The position numbers were made by a program, and so were the translations under genes. DNA of 64,000 nt from Symsagittifera roscoffensis (Eukaryota; Xenacoelomorpha; Acoela; Convolutidae), in assembly GCF_963678635.1 (NCBI RefSeq), contig NC_087066.1, positions 29,951,301-30,015,300 of the forward strand, given 5' to 3'. Of this stretch, positions 28,620 to 43,000 are shown piece by piece; the first letter of the stretch is position 1, and the number at the start of each line of letters is the position of its first letter. The notes under the pieces are model-generated. The model saw only the letters and a program-made list of their open reading frames with translations. It made no database searches and was not told the origin of the DNA.

Positions 28620-30302
28620 ATGAACAATTCGAATTGTGTTAATCCCCAATATCTGTCTCAATTAGAGAATGATTTCTCAAACTCAGTTGAACTCGATAAA
28701 ACTCTGCTGATTCAACGTTTTTCGCCAAATTCTTCCAAGCAAGTTTTTATGTTTCTTAACCAGTTTAAATCGACACAACCTGTCCCAACTAAACTTTTTT
28801 GGGGACGCAAACAGGTCGAGAGCGATGTTTTAATTAGTGAGACTTTCAATCAATATTTCGCTTCTTTCTCCGCTTGTTTCTTTCCTTTTCTTATCCATTA
28901 TACAATCTTGTGTTTGGCCCAATTCCTGGAAAACTGCATTCATCACTCCTGTTTTCAAATCTGGTTCTCCTTATGATATTACCAATTATCGGTCAATTAG
29001 CATACTTCCTCCTCTTTCACTCATTTTCGAGCATATTTTGTTCAATTATATTTACCCTCGAGTTCGATACAAAATTTCGAATGCTCAGCATGGATTCCGC
29101 AAGAAGCGTTCCACCATAACGCAAATGCTCTAATATCTAGATGAAGTATATCACACTCATGATGCCAAAATTCCTTGCGCTGCCATGTATTTCGATTTTA
29201 GCAAAGCTTTCGATTCTGTCAGGCACGACATTAATGTACAGAAGTTTGCTGCTTTTGGTTTTGACGATATTTTTACCACTCTTTTGATTTCCTATCTTTC
29301 AAACCGTTTTCAATGTGTTAAAGATCGAACAAGCATTTCCACCACTTCACCAGTTACTAGTGGTGTACCTCAAGGGAGCGTACTGGGTCCTCTGCTTCTC
29401 CTTTTGTTTATTAATGATCTTCCTGATATATTTAACCTTTCAAACTGTTTCTTTTCGCTGATGACTCAAAACTCATTTGTAAGACAAATTGCAGTGATTT
29501 ACAGTCTGATGTGGACAATTTCACTCATTGGTGTACTCAGAATGGTCTTAAGATCAATAAAGACAAGTGCAATTTCATTATATTCAATGGAAAATTTCCT
29601 GATTGTATTTTTGTTAACAACCAATCTGTACATTCTATTAATTTTCTCAAAGACCTTGGTCTGCTTGTTAGCTCTGATCTTACTTGGTCAGACCATATTA
29701 GTAAAAAACTTCTATCGAGCAATAAAAGCTTTCATTTTATCAAACGTTCTATTCCATATCACATTCCACTTTCTGTCAAATTCATGTTCATCAATACTTG
29801 TGTTAAAAGTATTTTATTGTATGCTAGTCCTGTGTGGTCTCCCTCTTTAACTATGTTAAGGAAGCTTGAGAACTTCAACAGGAAATGTCTTACCTGGGTT
29901 ACAGGTCATTTATCTTATTTAAAGCAACTTTCTTTAACGAATTCGCTTCCCATCTCCTTCACGCTTATATTTAACGACCTTATCCTTTTCCACAAAATGT
30001 TAAATGGCGACTCAGAACTCCCTTTTGCTGCGTATTATTATTTTAAGCTGACGACATCAAGATCCAGCGCGTTGATGACAGTGAAAACCGCAAGAAGATG
30101 GTCAACCGAGGCGTTCTTCACCCACCGAACAGCACGTGCCGTGAACTACATGCTGAAAACAACGGAGATCGACTTTTTCACCTCGTTGCGCCGTTTTCGC
30201 AGTACCCTCAAAGACTTCTTACTAGAGCGCTCTAAACTCTTCAATCGTGAAAACTCATGCACTTGGTTTTTGAAGTGCCGTTGCTCTTTCTGTAGATCTT
30301 AG
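28620..30302 (+). pseudogene. LINE ORF2, reverse transcriptase and Cys-rich C-terminus
   Basis: It reads TNYRSISILPPLSLIFE and ISNAQHGFRKKRSTITQML, then a stop, then MYFDFSKAFDSVRHDI (motif A, catalytic Asp), VTSGVPQGSVLGPLL (motif B) and FADDSKLIC (motif C, in a shifted frame near 29450). The frame 29511-30302 holds the thumb and the C-terminal end, finishing CTWFLKCRCSFCRS with a C-x-C-x2-C pattern. There are stops at about 29130 and frameshifts at about 28970 and 29450. Confidence 0.85.
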
Positions 30303-30990
30303 TTTTTAACATATATTTGTTCATCTATTTATATAAGTTTTGCCTTATTTTTAATAAGGGAATTAATTCTTTTTGTTTGTGTTGTTTTGTTTGTGTTTGA
30401 TGCATTTGATAAGCTTGGTTTGGGCTATTTTTTTGAACCAGTAATTTTGCTTTATTGTCCGTCGCTCCCAGATGAACAGGCGCATGCTCGGTTTGTAACC
30501 CCGGAACGGCGGCGGTCGAGGTGGAAGCTCGTTAAGCTGAAAAATATAGATATGTTATTAATGATGGATATTGTTTTCAACCAATAGCTTCTGAAGTTCA
30601 GGATGCCGCTGGCCTTAACACTGAGATTTTTCTAAGAAAGCTCTGCAAGATCTTGAGCATATGTATCGAGGAAGTTTCCGATCTCGTTTTTTCAGAAACT
30701 TTAATGTTGGAGTTTTTCATGAAAGGACGTTTACTCTTGGCCTTAAGGATTTTTAGCTCTAATCCCTATTCTGTATCGCATGTAATGCGAGGTTCAGCTT
30801 TGCCTCAGTGGTAATTTGAATAGCACATTTTGCGAGGCTTTGCTGTGAGTCCATGCAATAGTAGCGTTGAGAGTTGAGATAGATTTAATGGACTGAATCG
30901 AATGGTTGAAAATGTTCGCATTGGAATTTTCTGTGGTAGCGTTGCTTTTAGTTATAGCATGTGACACAGCGAAATTGAAGGGTTAACGTA
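30303..30990 (+). other. ATG4 upstream region
   Basis: The 688 bases between the LINE end and the ATG4 start codon carry no supported gene. Promoter and 5' UTR of ATG4 should lie here, but I cannot name a TATA box or initiator with confidence. Confidence 0.4.
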
Positions 30991-31021
30991 ATGGCTTTGG
31001 CGCCCCAGCATATAATGAGAC
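30991..31021 (+). CDS. ATG4: ATG4 exon 1
   Basis: Start codon in GTAATGG context; 10 codons plus one base. The donor C|GTAAGTAT is near consensus. The 62-bp intron 1 follows. Confidence 0.85.
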
Positions 31022-34000
31022 GTAAGTATCCAATACATTACCCAAAAAGTATTTCTTTTGCGTTTAAATTGTTCGATGTTAAGGTACTGTTAATCATGTG
31101 TCGCCTGATTCGTCGGTGTCTGCCTCACCCGATGATCTTGAATGGCTCGGACCTGTCTGGGTTCTTGGAAAATTTCACAATGGAAGTACTCAAGACGGGA
31201 GACGCTACCTCAAAAAAGACATCCAAAGCCGTCTTTTAATGACATACAGGAAGGGGTTCTCTACCATTGGAGGGACTGAGTTTTCGTCTGATAAAGGATG
31301 GGGCTGCATGCTAAGATGTGGACAGATGATGCTGGCTCAGGCTCTGCTTTGCTTGTGGGTAGGTCGAGGTACTTGTTTGTATCTTTTGCTATTGTTTTTT
31401 GCTCTGAAAAAATGTACGCCGTATGGATTTGTTTAGACTGGCAATGGCAGGCGTCTAATGATTCGGAGCAGGATAGAATTTACCAGAAGATTTTAGAGCA
31501 GTTTCTTGATTACAAAAACAGTCTCTACTCAGTTCATCAAATTGGCGAGTTGTTTGTTATTATTTATTGTATTGATAGGAAAGTGTGGAATAAATTTCAC
31601 CTAAAAGTGTCCGTTTTGGCTCGATATGTTTTAACCATAAATTAAGCACAAACCACGGGGTCGATCGCAAGTAAGTTTTGGAAATAAGCATATCAATAAT
31701 GTTTAAAACGAGTATAATGTCTGATAAACAGCTCAAACTATTAAAGTGAACTAGAGTTATCAGCTAAACAACCTAGTTTGGATTACAGTTAGGATGTCTT
31801 TACTTCGATTTCCTTAGTAGCTGAAGCCTAATTAATAAATCAATGGTTTATTTGATAAGTTATGTTATAGCCGCGTTTAAGCGTTCGCTGCTATGGTTAA
31901 GCGTATAAAGCACCAGGCCTAGTTAAGCTAATACATGTATAACATTGTGTAAAATGTGCTGGATATTCTTCACAGCATTCTTTTTAAGTAGCCAAGCAAC
32001 AATGATTAAGTAACTCAGTGATATGATGGCCAGGAAACTATATTGAACCTTCCCTATAGAAAGATCGTTCGTAACGTGATCATAAGCAAAACAATCGTCC
32101 GATTTTATATTCTGTTCGCATTTTTTGTGTTAGTTTATCAATCTAATCTATCTATCTTCATCTGCTTTTCTATTTAATCCTGCGAGAGCAAGTTTTTTGT
32201 AATCAGGAAGTAGACTCCCCCATAAGCAACTTTCGTACAAATCGATAAGAAATTGAAATTTGCTGAAATATTGAATCTTACCACCAACTTTCAGGCTCCT
32301 TCCCTCTTGGTCTACAGTTATGTTGGTACCTTTGCACCCTAAGATCTGGGTCTCCCGACCGGACCATCTTTTTCAGTTTATCGTTTTAAAAGCTGATTTA
32401 GTGATTGCAGCGGTGTTTTCATTTTTTCGTAAAATTGACGATTTGTTCAAACAAAAAATTCCGAGTTTCTGTATCGTTTTCTATTTGCTAGCTTGCAATG
32501 ATACGCTTGCGTTGCTGCGCAAGTCATAAGAAGCTCCGCTTGGACTCTGTTTTAATTGTGTGAGACATATATCTTGCCACATTAAAAAAAAATTGCAAAT
32601 GTTTAGCTCGTAAAGTTAAATAAATAAGTTCAATTCGATTGGAAAACAAAACAGGAATTAATTTTTATTGCATCAAACGTTTTTGAGTAAAACTGCATTT
32701 AACTCTGAAACATGATTCTTGCGATTCCCTTGGTAGTTCAGTTTGGTTTTCCGATTTGAGTAAATGGATCTGTCTTCTTCCTTCTCGAGCTTTCAAAAGA
32801 AGATCAGAAACTTGAGACAAAAGTTGTTCCATATACGATGAATTGAATAGTTTGTACTTGGTAGAAGTTATCAGAACATTTTTAGAAGGCTTTATCGATA
32901 AACCACTTTCTGTACCCATTTCGATAACTTCGATAGTTTGTTGGTTGTGAACACCAAGTATCGCTTACCGCTTCCTGGAAGTATCGAATCTTCAAGAAGA
33001 ACCTCTCCCGTCATGGTTTGCTAGTATTTAACAGGCAGCTCAAAATCGAATCCCGTTGGAATCATTGGCTGATTTTGTGGTTTGAGTCAGGCTCTTAGGA
33101 TCCTTCCTTTGACGTGAGGCACTACAGAAATCTTTGAGAAATCTGGTGTGGCTTTTGCCAGGCATTTGACAACATCTTCTATGTAAAAGAATCCGTGCAG
33201 ACCGCTGCGTAAGCTGTGATCTACTTGATGACATACATTTCCATTAAAGCATAGTCCGGCTGTGTGTTCATGTGGCGACGACTTGAGGAATTCGCCCTTT
33301 AGAGCCCATAACCTGGCTTTAAACTGTTGCTTTGATTACCGCAACTCGCACTCCCAAAGAATGTAATTGACTTATTCTCTTTTCTTCTGAAAATAAGAAG
33401 TTTGAAGCACTTTCTCGCTCCCTTTGTTACCCAACTTAAATATTTCGTTTGCATCGTAATTGTTTTGACTTTTGTCGATAGTTTGTGAAATGCATGTTTT
33501 ACAAACTGAACAAAGTTTTGCGTCAATAGGCTAATGTTTAATTGCTAGTGAGGATTAAAATATGGCCAAGTAACCTGGTATTACACTTCCTAAACTGATC
33601 AATTTGCTCGGATTATATTCGGTGTTATTTTTTTTCTATCAGTCAACATTAACAAACATCAAAATAAGCTTAAAATTTTGGCAACCCCAAATGTGTCCTA
33701 CTGCTTGTGCCACGTAGCTTATTGTTTTTTACAATCAAGGCTCTCCTATAGAAGGTCAACTGAAAGTTAGTCTTAAAGGTAAATTGTTGAAAAGTTAAGT
33801 TCAAATAGCGATATTTGTGTAAATGTCAGCTCAATAGAAGAAAAAAACAAATCAGAATGCATAGTATGGAGATTTAGATTTCCAGCATTCTGAATTGAGT
33901 TTTGGGGGATTTTGTCCTGGGGTATTTCATCTCATGGGGGATTTTGTGCGGGGGATTTTATTCAGGGAGATTTTTCATAGACCCGGGAGGAATACGTTCA

Positions 34001-37000
34001 GCGACAGTTGACTATGCGTCTCCTAAGCTCATAATTTCAGCTTTGGTTCTGTAGAGCTTATTGACTTATTAGCTCTGAAACGGTTTTGGTGTTTTATTTT
34101 GGGTATTCTGTTTGGGTGAATCAATTGATTTGACGCGCTTGCATTTAATTGTAACTAAAGATCAGAAACTTGAGACAAAAGTTGTTCCATATACAAAGCA
34201 ATGAATAGTTTGTACTTGGTAGAAGTTAACAGGACATTTTTTGAAGGCTCTCTCGATAAACCACTTTCCGTACCCATTTCGATAACTTCGATAGTTTGTT
34301 GGTTGTGAACACCAAGTATCGCTTCCTGGAAGTATCGAATCTTCAAGAAGAACCTCTCCCGTCATGGTTTGCTAGTATTTAACAGGCAGCTCAAAATCGA
34401 ATCCCGTTGGAATCATTGGCTGATTTTGTGGTTTGAGTCAGGCTCTTAGGATCCTTCCTTTCACGTGAGGTACTACAGAAATCTTTGAGAAATCTGGTGT
34501 GGCTTTTGCCAGGCATTTGACAACATCTATGTAAAAGAATCCGTGCAGACCGCTGCGTAAGCTGTGATCTACTTGATGACATACATTTCCATTAAAGCAT
34601 AGTCCGGCTGTGTGTTCATGTGGCGACGACTTGAGGAATTCGCCCTTTAGAGCCCATAACCTGGCTTTAAACTGTTGCTTTGATTACCGCAACTCGCACT
34701 CCCAAAGAATGTAATTGACTTATTCTCTTTTCTTCTAAAAATAAGTAGTTTGAAGCACTTTCTCGCTCCCTTTGTTACCTAACTTAAATATTTCGTTTGC
34801 ATCGTAATTGTTTTGACTTTTGTCGATAGTTTGTGAAACGCATGTGTTTTACAAACTGAACAAAGTTTTGCGTCAATAGGCTAATGTTTAATTGCTAGTG
34901 AGGATTAAAATATGGCCAAGTAACCTGGTATTACACTTCTTTAACTGATCAATTTGCTGGGATTATATTTGGTGTTATTTTTTTTCTATCAGTCAACATT
35001 AACAAACATCAAAATAAGCTTAAAATTTTGACAACCCCAAATGTGTCTTACTGCTTGTGCCACGTAGCTTATTGTTTTTTTTACAATCAAGGCTCTCCTA
35101 TAGAAGGTCAACTGAAAGTTAGAGTCTTAAAGGTAAATTGTTGAAAAGTTGAGTTCAAATAGCGATATTTGTGTAAATGTCAGCTCAATAGAAGAAAAAA
35201 ACAAATCAGAATGCATAGTATGGAGATTTAGATTTCCAGCACTCTGAATTGAGTTTTGGGGGATTTTGTCCTGGGGTATTTATCTCATGGGGGATTTTGT
35301 GCGGGGGATTTTATTCAGGGAGATTGTTCCTAGACCCGGGAGGAATACGTTCAGCGACAGTTGACTCTGCGTCTCCTAAGCTCATAATTTCAGCTTTGGT
35401 TCTGTAGAGCTTATTGACTTATTAGCTCTTAAACGGTTTTGGTGTTTTATTTTGGGTATTCTGTTTGGGTGAATCAATTGATTTGACGAGCTTGCATTTA
35501 TTTGTAACTAAAGATCAGAAACTTGAGACAAAATTTGTTCCATATACGAAGCAATGAATAGTTTGTACTTGGTAGAAGTTAACAGGACATTTTTTGAAGG
35601 CTCTCTCGATAAACCACTTTCCGTACCCATTTCGATAACTTCGATAGTTTGTTGACTGTGAACACCAAGTATCGCTTACCGCTTCCCGGAAGTAGCGAAT
35701 CTTCAAGAAGAACCTCTCCTGTCATGGTTTGCTAGTATTTAACAGGCAGCTCAAAATCGAATCCCGTTGGAATCGTTGGCTGATTTTGTGGTTTGAGCCA
35801 GGCTCTTAGGATCCTTCCTTTGACGTGAGGCACTACAGAAATCTTTGAGAAATCTAGTGTGGCTTTTGCCAGGCATTTGACAGCACCTTCTATGTAAAAG
35901 AATCCGTGCAGACCGCTGCGTAAGCTGTGATCTATTCCTTGATGACATACATTTCCATTAAAGCATAGTCCGGCTGTGTGTGTTCATGTGGCGAAGAATT
36001 GAGGAATTCGCCCTTTAGAGCCCATAACCTGGCTTTAAACTGTTGCTTTGATTGCCGCAACTCGCACTCCCAAAGAATAAAATTGACTTATTCTGTTTTC
36101 TTCTAAAAATAAGTAGTTTGAAGCACTTTCTCGCTCCCTTTGTTACTTAACTTAAATATTTCGTTTGCATCGTAATTGTTTTGACTTTTGTCGATAGTTT
36201 GTTAAATGCATGTGTTTTACAAACTGAACAAAGTTTTGCGTCAATAGGCTAATGTTTAATTGCTAGTGAGGATTAAAATATGGCCAAGTAACCTGGTATT
36301 ACACTTCTTAAACTGATCAATTTGCTCGGATTATATTCGGTGTAATTTTTTTTTCTATCAGTCAACATTAACAAACATCAAAATAAGCTTAAAATTTTGG
36401 CAACCCCAAATGTGTCCTACTGCTTGTGCCACGTAGCTTATTGTTTTTTACAATCAAGGCTCTCCTATAGAAGGTCAACTGAAAGTTAGAGTCTTAAAGG
36501 TAAATTGTTGAAAAATTAAGTTCAAATAGCGACATTTGTGTTAATGTCAGCTCAATAGAAGAAAAAAACAAATCAGAATGCATAGTATGGAGATTTAGAT
36601 TTCCAGCACTCTGAATTGAGTTTTGGGGGGTTTTGTCCTGGGGTATTTCATCTCATGGGGGATTTTGTGCGGGGGATTTTATTCAGGGAGATTGTTCCTA
36701 GACCCGGGAGGAATACGTTCAGCGACAGTTAACTCTGCGTCTCCTAAGCTCATAATTTCAGCTTTGGTTGTGTAGAGCTTATTGACTTATTAGCTCTGAA
36801 ACGGTTTTGGTGTTTTATTATGGGTATTCTGTTTGGGCGAATCAATTGATTTGACGAGCTGGCATTTAATTGTAACTAAAGATCAGAAACTTGAGACAAA
36901 AGTTGTTCCATATACAAAGCAATGAATAGTTTGTACTTGGTAGAAGTTATCAGGACATTTTTTGAAGGCTCTATCGGTAAACCACTTTCCGTACCCATTT

Positions 37001-40000
37001 CGATAACTTCGATAGTTTGTTGGTTGTGAACACCAAGTATCGCTTACCGCTTCCCGGAAGTATCGAATCTTCAAGAAGAACCTCTCCCGTCATGGTTTGC
37101 TAGTATTTAACAGGCAGCTCAAAATCGAATCCCGTTGGAATCGTTGGCTGATTTTGTGGTTTGAGTCAGGCTCTTAGGATCCTTCCTTTGACGTCAGGCA
37201 CTAGAGAAATCTTTGCGAAATCTGGTCTGGCTTTTGGCAGGCATTTGACAGCACCTTCTGTGTAAAAGAATCCGTGCAGACCGCTGCGTAAGCTGTGATC
37301 TGTTCCTTGATGACATTCATTTCCATTAAAGCATAATCCGGCTGTGTGTGTTCATGTGGCGACGACTTGAGGAATTCGCCCTTTAGAGCCCATAACCTGG
37401 CTTTAAACTGTTGCTTTGATTGCCGCAACTCGCACTCCCAAAGAATGTAATTGACTTATTCTCTTCTTCTAAAAATAAGCAGTGTGAAGCACTTTCTCGC
37501 TCCCTTTGTTACTTAACTTAAATATTTCGTTTGTATCGTAATTGTTTTGACTTTTGTCGATAGTTTGTGAAACGCATGTGTTTTACAAACTGAACAAAGT
37601 TTTGCGTCAATAGGCTAATGTTTAGTTGCTAGTGAGGATTAAAATATGGCCAAGTAACCTGGTATTGCACTTCTTAAACTGATCAATTTGCTGGGATTAT
37701 ATCCGGTGTTATTTTTTCTCTATCAGTCAACATTAACAAACATCAAAATAAGCTTAAAATTTTGGCAACCCCAAATGTGTCCTACTGCTTGTGCCACGTA
37801 GCCTATTATTTTTTACAATCAAGGCTCTCCTATAGAAGGTCAACTGAAAGTTAGATTCTTAAAGGTAAATTCTTGAAAAGTTAAGTTAAAATAGCGATGC
37901 TTGTGTAAATGTCAGCTCAATAGCAGAAAAAAAAAACAAATCAGAATGCATAGTATGGAGATTTAGTTTTCCAGCACTCTGAATTGAGTTTTGGGAGATT
38001 TTTTGTCCTAGGGTATTTCATCTTATGGGGGATTTTGTGCTGGGGATTTTATTCGGAGATTGTTCCTAGACCCGGGAGGAATACGTTCAGCGACAGTTGA
38101 CTCTGCGTCTCCTAAGCTCATAATTTCAGCTTTGGTTCTGTAGAGCTTATTGACTTAGCTCTGAAACGGTTGTGGTGTTTTTTTTTGGGTATTCTGTTTG
38201 GGTGAATCAATTGATTTGTCGAGCTTGCATTTAATTGTAAATAAAGATCAGAAACTTGAGACAAAGTTGTTCCATATACGAAGTAATGAATAGTTTGTAC
38301 TTGGTAGAAGTTATCAGGACATTTTTTGAAGGCTCTATCGGTAAACCACTTTCCGTACCCATTTCGATAACTTCGATAGTTTGTTGGTTGTGAACACCAA
38401 GTATCGCTTACCGCTTCCCGGAAGTATCGAATCTTCAAGAAGAACCTCTCCCGTCATGGTTTGCTAGTATTTAACAGGCAGCTCAAAATCGAATCCCGTT
38501 GGAATCGTTGGCTGATTTTGTGGTTTGAGTCAGGCTCTTAGGATCCTTCCTTTGACGTCAGGCACTAGAGAAATCTTTGCGAAATCTGCTCTGGCTTTTG
38601 GCAGGCATTTGACAGCACCTTCTGTGTAAAAGAATCCGTGCAGACCGCTGCGTAAGCTGTGATCTGTTCCTTGATGACATTCATTTCCATTAAAGCATAA
38701 TCCGGCTGTGTGTGTTCATGTGGCGACGACTTGAGGAATTCGCCCTTTAGAGCCCATAACCTGGCTTTAAACTGTTGCTTTGATTGCCGCAACTCGCACT
38801 CCCAAAGAATGTAATTGACTTATTCTCTTTTCTTCTAAAAATAAGTAGTGTGAAGCACTTTCTCGCTCCCTTTGTTACTTAACTTAAATATTTCGTTTGT
38901 ATCGTAATTGTTTTGACTTTTGTCGATAGTTTGTGAAACGCATGTGTTTTACAAACTGAACAAAGTTTTGCGTCAATAGGCTAATGTTTAGTTGCTAGTG
39001 AGGATTAAAATATGGCCAAGTAACCTGGTATTGCACTTCTTAAACTGATCAATTTGCTGGGATTATATCCGGTGTTATTTTTTCTCTATCAGTCAACATT
39101 AACAAACATCAAAATAAGCTTAAAATTTTGGCAACCCCAAATGTGTCCTACTGCTTGTGCCTTGTAGCTAATTATTTTTTACAATCAAGGCTCTCCTATA
39201 GAAGGTCAACTGAAAGTTAGATTCTTAAAGGTAAATTCTTGAAAAGTTAAGTTAAAATAGCGATGCTTGTGTAAATGTCAGCTCAATAGCAGAAAAAAAA
39301 ACAAATCAGAATGCATAGTATGGAGATTTAGTTTTCCAGCACTCTGAATTGAGTTTTGGGAGATTTTTTGTCCTAGGGTATTTCATCTTATGGGGGATTT
39401 TGTGCTGGGGATTTTATTCGGAGATTGTTCCTAGACCCGGGAGGAATACGTTCAGCGACAGTTGACTCTGCGTCTCCTAAGCTCATAATTTCAGCTTTGG
39501 TTCTGTAGAGCTTATTGACTTAGCTCTGAAACGGTTGTGGTGTTTTATTTTGGGTATTCTGTTTGGGTGAATCAATTGATTTGTCGAGCTTGCATTTAAT
39601 TGTAAATAAAGATCAGAAACTTGAGACAAAGTTGTTCCATATACGAAGTAATGAATAGTTTGTACTTGGTAGAAGTTATCAGGACATTTTTTGAAGGCTC
39701 TATCGGTAAACCACTTTCCGTACCCATTTCGATAACTTCGATAGTTTGTTGGTTGTGAACACCAAGTATCGCTTACCGCTTCCCGGAAGTATCGAATCTT
39801 CAAGAAGAACCTCTCCCGTCATGGTTTGCTAGTATTTAACAGGCAGCTCAAAATCGAATCCCGTTGGAATCGTTGGCTGATTTTGTGGTTTGAGTCAGGC
39901 TCTTAGGATCCTTCCTTTGACGTCAGGCACTAGAGAAATCTTTGCGAAATCTGGTCTGGCTTTTGGCAGGCATTTGACAGCACCTTCTGTGTAAAAGAAT

Positions 40001-43000
40001 CCGTGCAGACCGCTGCGTAAGCTGTGATCTGTTCCTTGATGACATTCATTTCCATTAAAGCATAATCCGGCTGTGTGTATTCATGTGGCGACGACTTGAG
40101 GAATTCGCCCTTTAGAGCCCATAACCTGGCTTTAAACTGTTGCTTTGATTACCGCAACTCGCACTCCCAAAGAATGTAATTGACTTATTCTCTTTTCTTC
40201 TAAAAATAAGTAGTGTGAAGCACTTTCTCGCTCCCTTTGTTACTTAACTTAAATATTTCGTTTGTATCGTAATTGTTTTGACTTTTGTCGATAGTTTGTG
40301 AAACGCATGTGTTTTACAAACTGAACAAAGTTTTGCGTCAATAGGCTAATGTTTAGTTGCTAGTGAGGATTAAAATATGGCCAAGTAACCTGGTATTGCA
40401 CTTCTTAAACTGATCAATTTGCTGGGATTATATCCGGTGTTATTTTTTCTCTATCAGTCAACATTAACAAACATCAAAATAAGCTTAAAATTTTGGCAAC
40501 CCCAAATGTGTCCTACTGCTTGTGCCACGTAGCCTATTATTTTTTACAATCAAGGCTCTCCTATAGAAGGTCAACTGAAAGTTAGAGTCTTAAAGGTAAA
40601 TTGTTGAAAAGTTAAGTTAAATTAGCGATACTTGTGTAAATGTCAGCTCAATAGAAGAAAAAAACAAATCAGAATGCATAGTATGGAGATTTAGATTTCC
40701 AGCACTCTGAATTGAGTTTTGGGAGATTTTGTCCTAGGGTATTTTATCTAATGGGGGATTTTGCGCGGGGGATTTTATTCGGAGACTTCCTAGACCCGGG
40801 AGGAATACGTTCAGCGACAGTTGACTCTGCGTCTCCTAAGCTCATAATTTCAGCTTTGGTTCTGTAGAGCTTATTGACTTATTAGCTCTGAAACGGTTTT
40901 GGTGTTTTATTTTGGGTATTCTGTTTGGGTGAATCAATTGATTTGACGAGCTTGCATTTAATTTTAACTGACGGTGTCAAAAGATAAAAATTCCATAAAC
41001 ATTGAATTCTATCTTTTTTAGGAAAAGTTGTCCGTTTTTTTTTACACAAGAAATTCCTGCGCTGAATGACAAATGACACAAAATGAGTTAGTAAGAGATT
41101 TTGTCGTTCCTCTTGAAATCTTTTTTTTTCACCGAACACAAATATTTTTTTCGTAAAGCAAGTGATCACTCGTAAAGATATTAAAAAAATTAAACCGAAT
41201 CTCTCGTTAAACATCCACCAGTTGTAATGAACGGTCGCTCTTAACAGAACAAATAAGGCTAGAATAATTTGTTTCAAATTGCAAGGAAATGTTATAACTG
41301 TTTGTCTAAAGTGAGAACCTATTAAGGAAACTGCGTTTAAAGTTCAAACTTTATTCGATTTGTCCGATTAATTTGCACCAGGTCTGTGCATACACTATGT
41401 ACTACAAATTCCTTTACAAATTCATTTTTTTGCCTGGTAATTTTTGGTAAATCAAAAATATTTTATATTTGGTCGCGTGTCATATTGTACACAGTTTAGA
41501 GTCCATGAACATAAGGAAAAGTTTTTATAGGTCGCGATGATTTTTTTGCGAAGTCTTGAAATTCGTTGAGGCTCAAGTTATAAAGCAGATCATTTCCTTT
41601 GTTTAAAAGAAGGCAAACTCCACTATCGTACATCATAAGTGTGAAGGACGTGGAAAACGTGATAGACTTCTAATTTTGAAATTGGATTTTAATTTTCAGA
41701 TTTTCCAGCGGAATGTAAACTTAAAGTATTATCTAATTTTCTCAGTTTGAGTTATTAAAAGAGAGTCAACCATAAAGGTTTCATGAAATTCAAACAGCTT
41801 TAGGGCTGTGTATTTGTATTTGTCATTATGAAATTCGAAAGCTGAAAATTTTTTGCGAAAAATAGTGTTTAATTGCGCGAATTGACTCTTTTCCTACTTT
41901 CTAGTGCTTGCAAGTAGCAATGAGATTTTTTTTAAACTCTTTCTTAAATCCTACCAAAAATGGGCCATTATGTTTAAATGTTTCATTTCAGACTAATAAA
42001 TGGCTGGTTTGTGGATGAAAGATTTTTCCTCATCTGATTTCACATAGCCTTTAAATTAATTTCTCAAAGCCTTTTGGGATGCTACTGCCGACTTGTGTAC
42101 ATCTTCGGTTACAACGAGTTTGCATTTTATCCAGCTTAACTCGCACAAATTTGTGTTCAATTTCAGTGTGTAATGCTTATTGTTTTTATTCTATAGGTCC
42201 ATACTAAGGGTGCTTCGAATCCTTTCTTCGATTATTTATTTTTTTTGTCAAAACGTTTGTTCTTTTTTTAGCAATATGAAGCTGTTTTTGCCTGTTTCTA
42301 CAAATTGCCGCTTCGCCTCTTTGTAAAAATTGTTATGGCTGCTATCAAAAATTTGTCTTTTTTTGGTCTTGTGGCCGTTAACACACATTTACTCTTTCGG
42401 ACTCCCAGCCAAACAGACCTCAATAACTGCGTCAAAGTTTGTTTTTATATTAGATCTTAGTTTACTTCGATTTTTAAATATCCGAAATAATATCCGGCAA
42501 TTATTTTTGATTACGTTACCCTTTCAGATCAGTTTTCTCCTCTCCGGAGCTCTGACAACTGCTTGGTCAATTTGAAGAAACGAAAATATATCAAAACCAA
42601 AACTTTTTTAATCGTGTTGTCAGATTGGTCATCCATCTCAAGATTGATGCTCAATTTCCATTCTTGGTCAGCAAAATGTGACTACCTTTATTGTTGATTC
42701 TAAATTTGTAAATTTTCTTCAATTTTTTTTAAATATTGTCGGCTTTGTTATCGCATCGTAGTTTTAATTCGTAATTAATTTCTGTTTGTACGGTGGGACA
42801 TGTTTTCCTCAAAATCAATTTCGTTCCAGGCAAATTTCGGTATGATTTTTTTCAGAGATCTTTTTCTTTCGACATTTTGTGACGTTTGTTATTTTTTTCT
42901 AGTTAGCTTGTCTTGCTATGCTTACGATGTATCTCAAGTGGTGCAAAGCTCCGCTTCACCTCTATGTAGATAAATCTTCATATGAGATTATAGTTGAACT

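Larger units (their letters stand above)
27090..30302 (+). mobile_element. APE-type non-LTR retrotransposon, nearly full length but broken
   Basis: ORF1, then an endonuclease of the exonuclease-endonuclease-phosphatase (EEP/APE) fold, an RT with recognisable motifs A, B and C, and a Cys-rich C-terminus follow in the order of CR1/Jockey-type LINEs. At least four breaks are visible: the TGA between ORF1 and ORF2, a 22-bp duplication in the endonuclease, a frameshift before the SDH motif, and frameshifts around the RT. It ends about 700 bases before the ATG4 start codon. Confidence 0.85.

Noticed and set aside
30387-30587. 66-aa ORF upstream of ATG4 as a possible extra N-terminal exon
   Set aside because: The ATG4 start at 30991 joins exon 2 in phase and no donor or acceptor links this ORF to it. 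It lies just behind the LINE 3' end.
31545-31645. Readthrough of ATG4 exon 3 into the ORF ending at 31645
   Set aside because: The reading after YSVHQI (GELFVIIYCI) is not ATG4-like, while exon 4 at 43102 restores the conserved AQMGVSEG sequence.
40882-41277. 131-aa minus-strand ORF at the end of the 1.36-kb array
   Set aside because: It spans the junction of the last repeat unit and unrelated flank; low-complexity Phe/Lys content and no homology I recognise.
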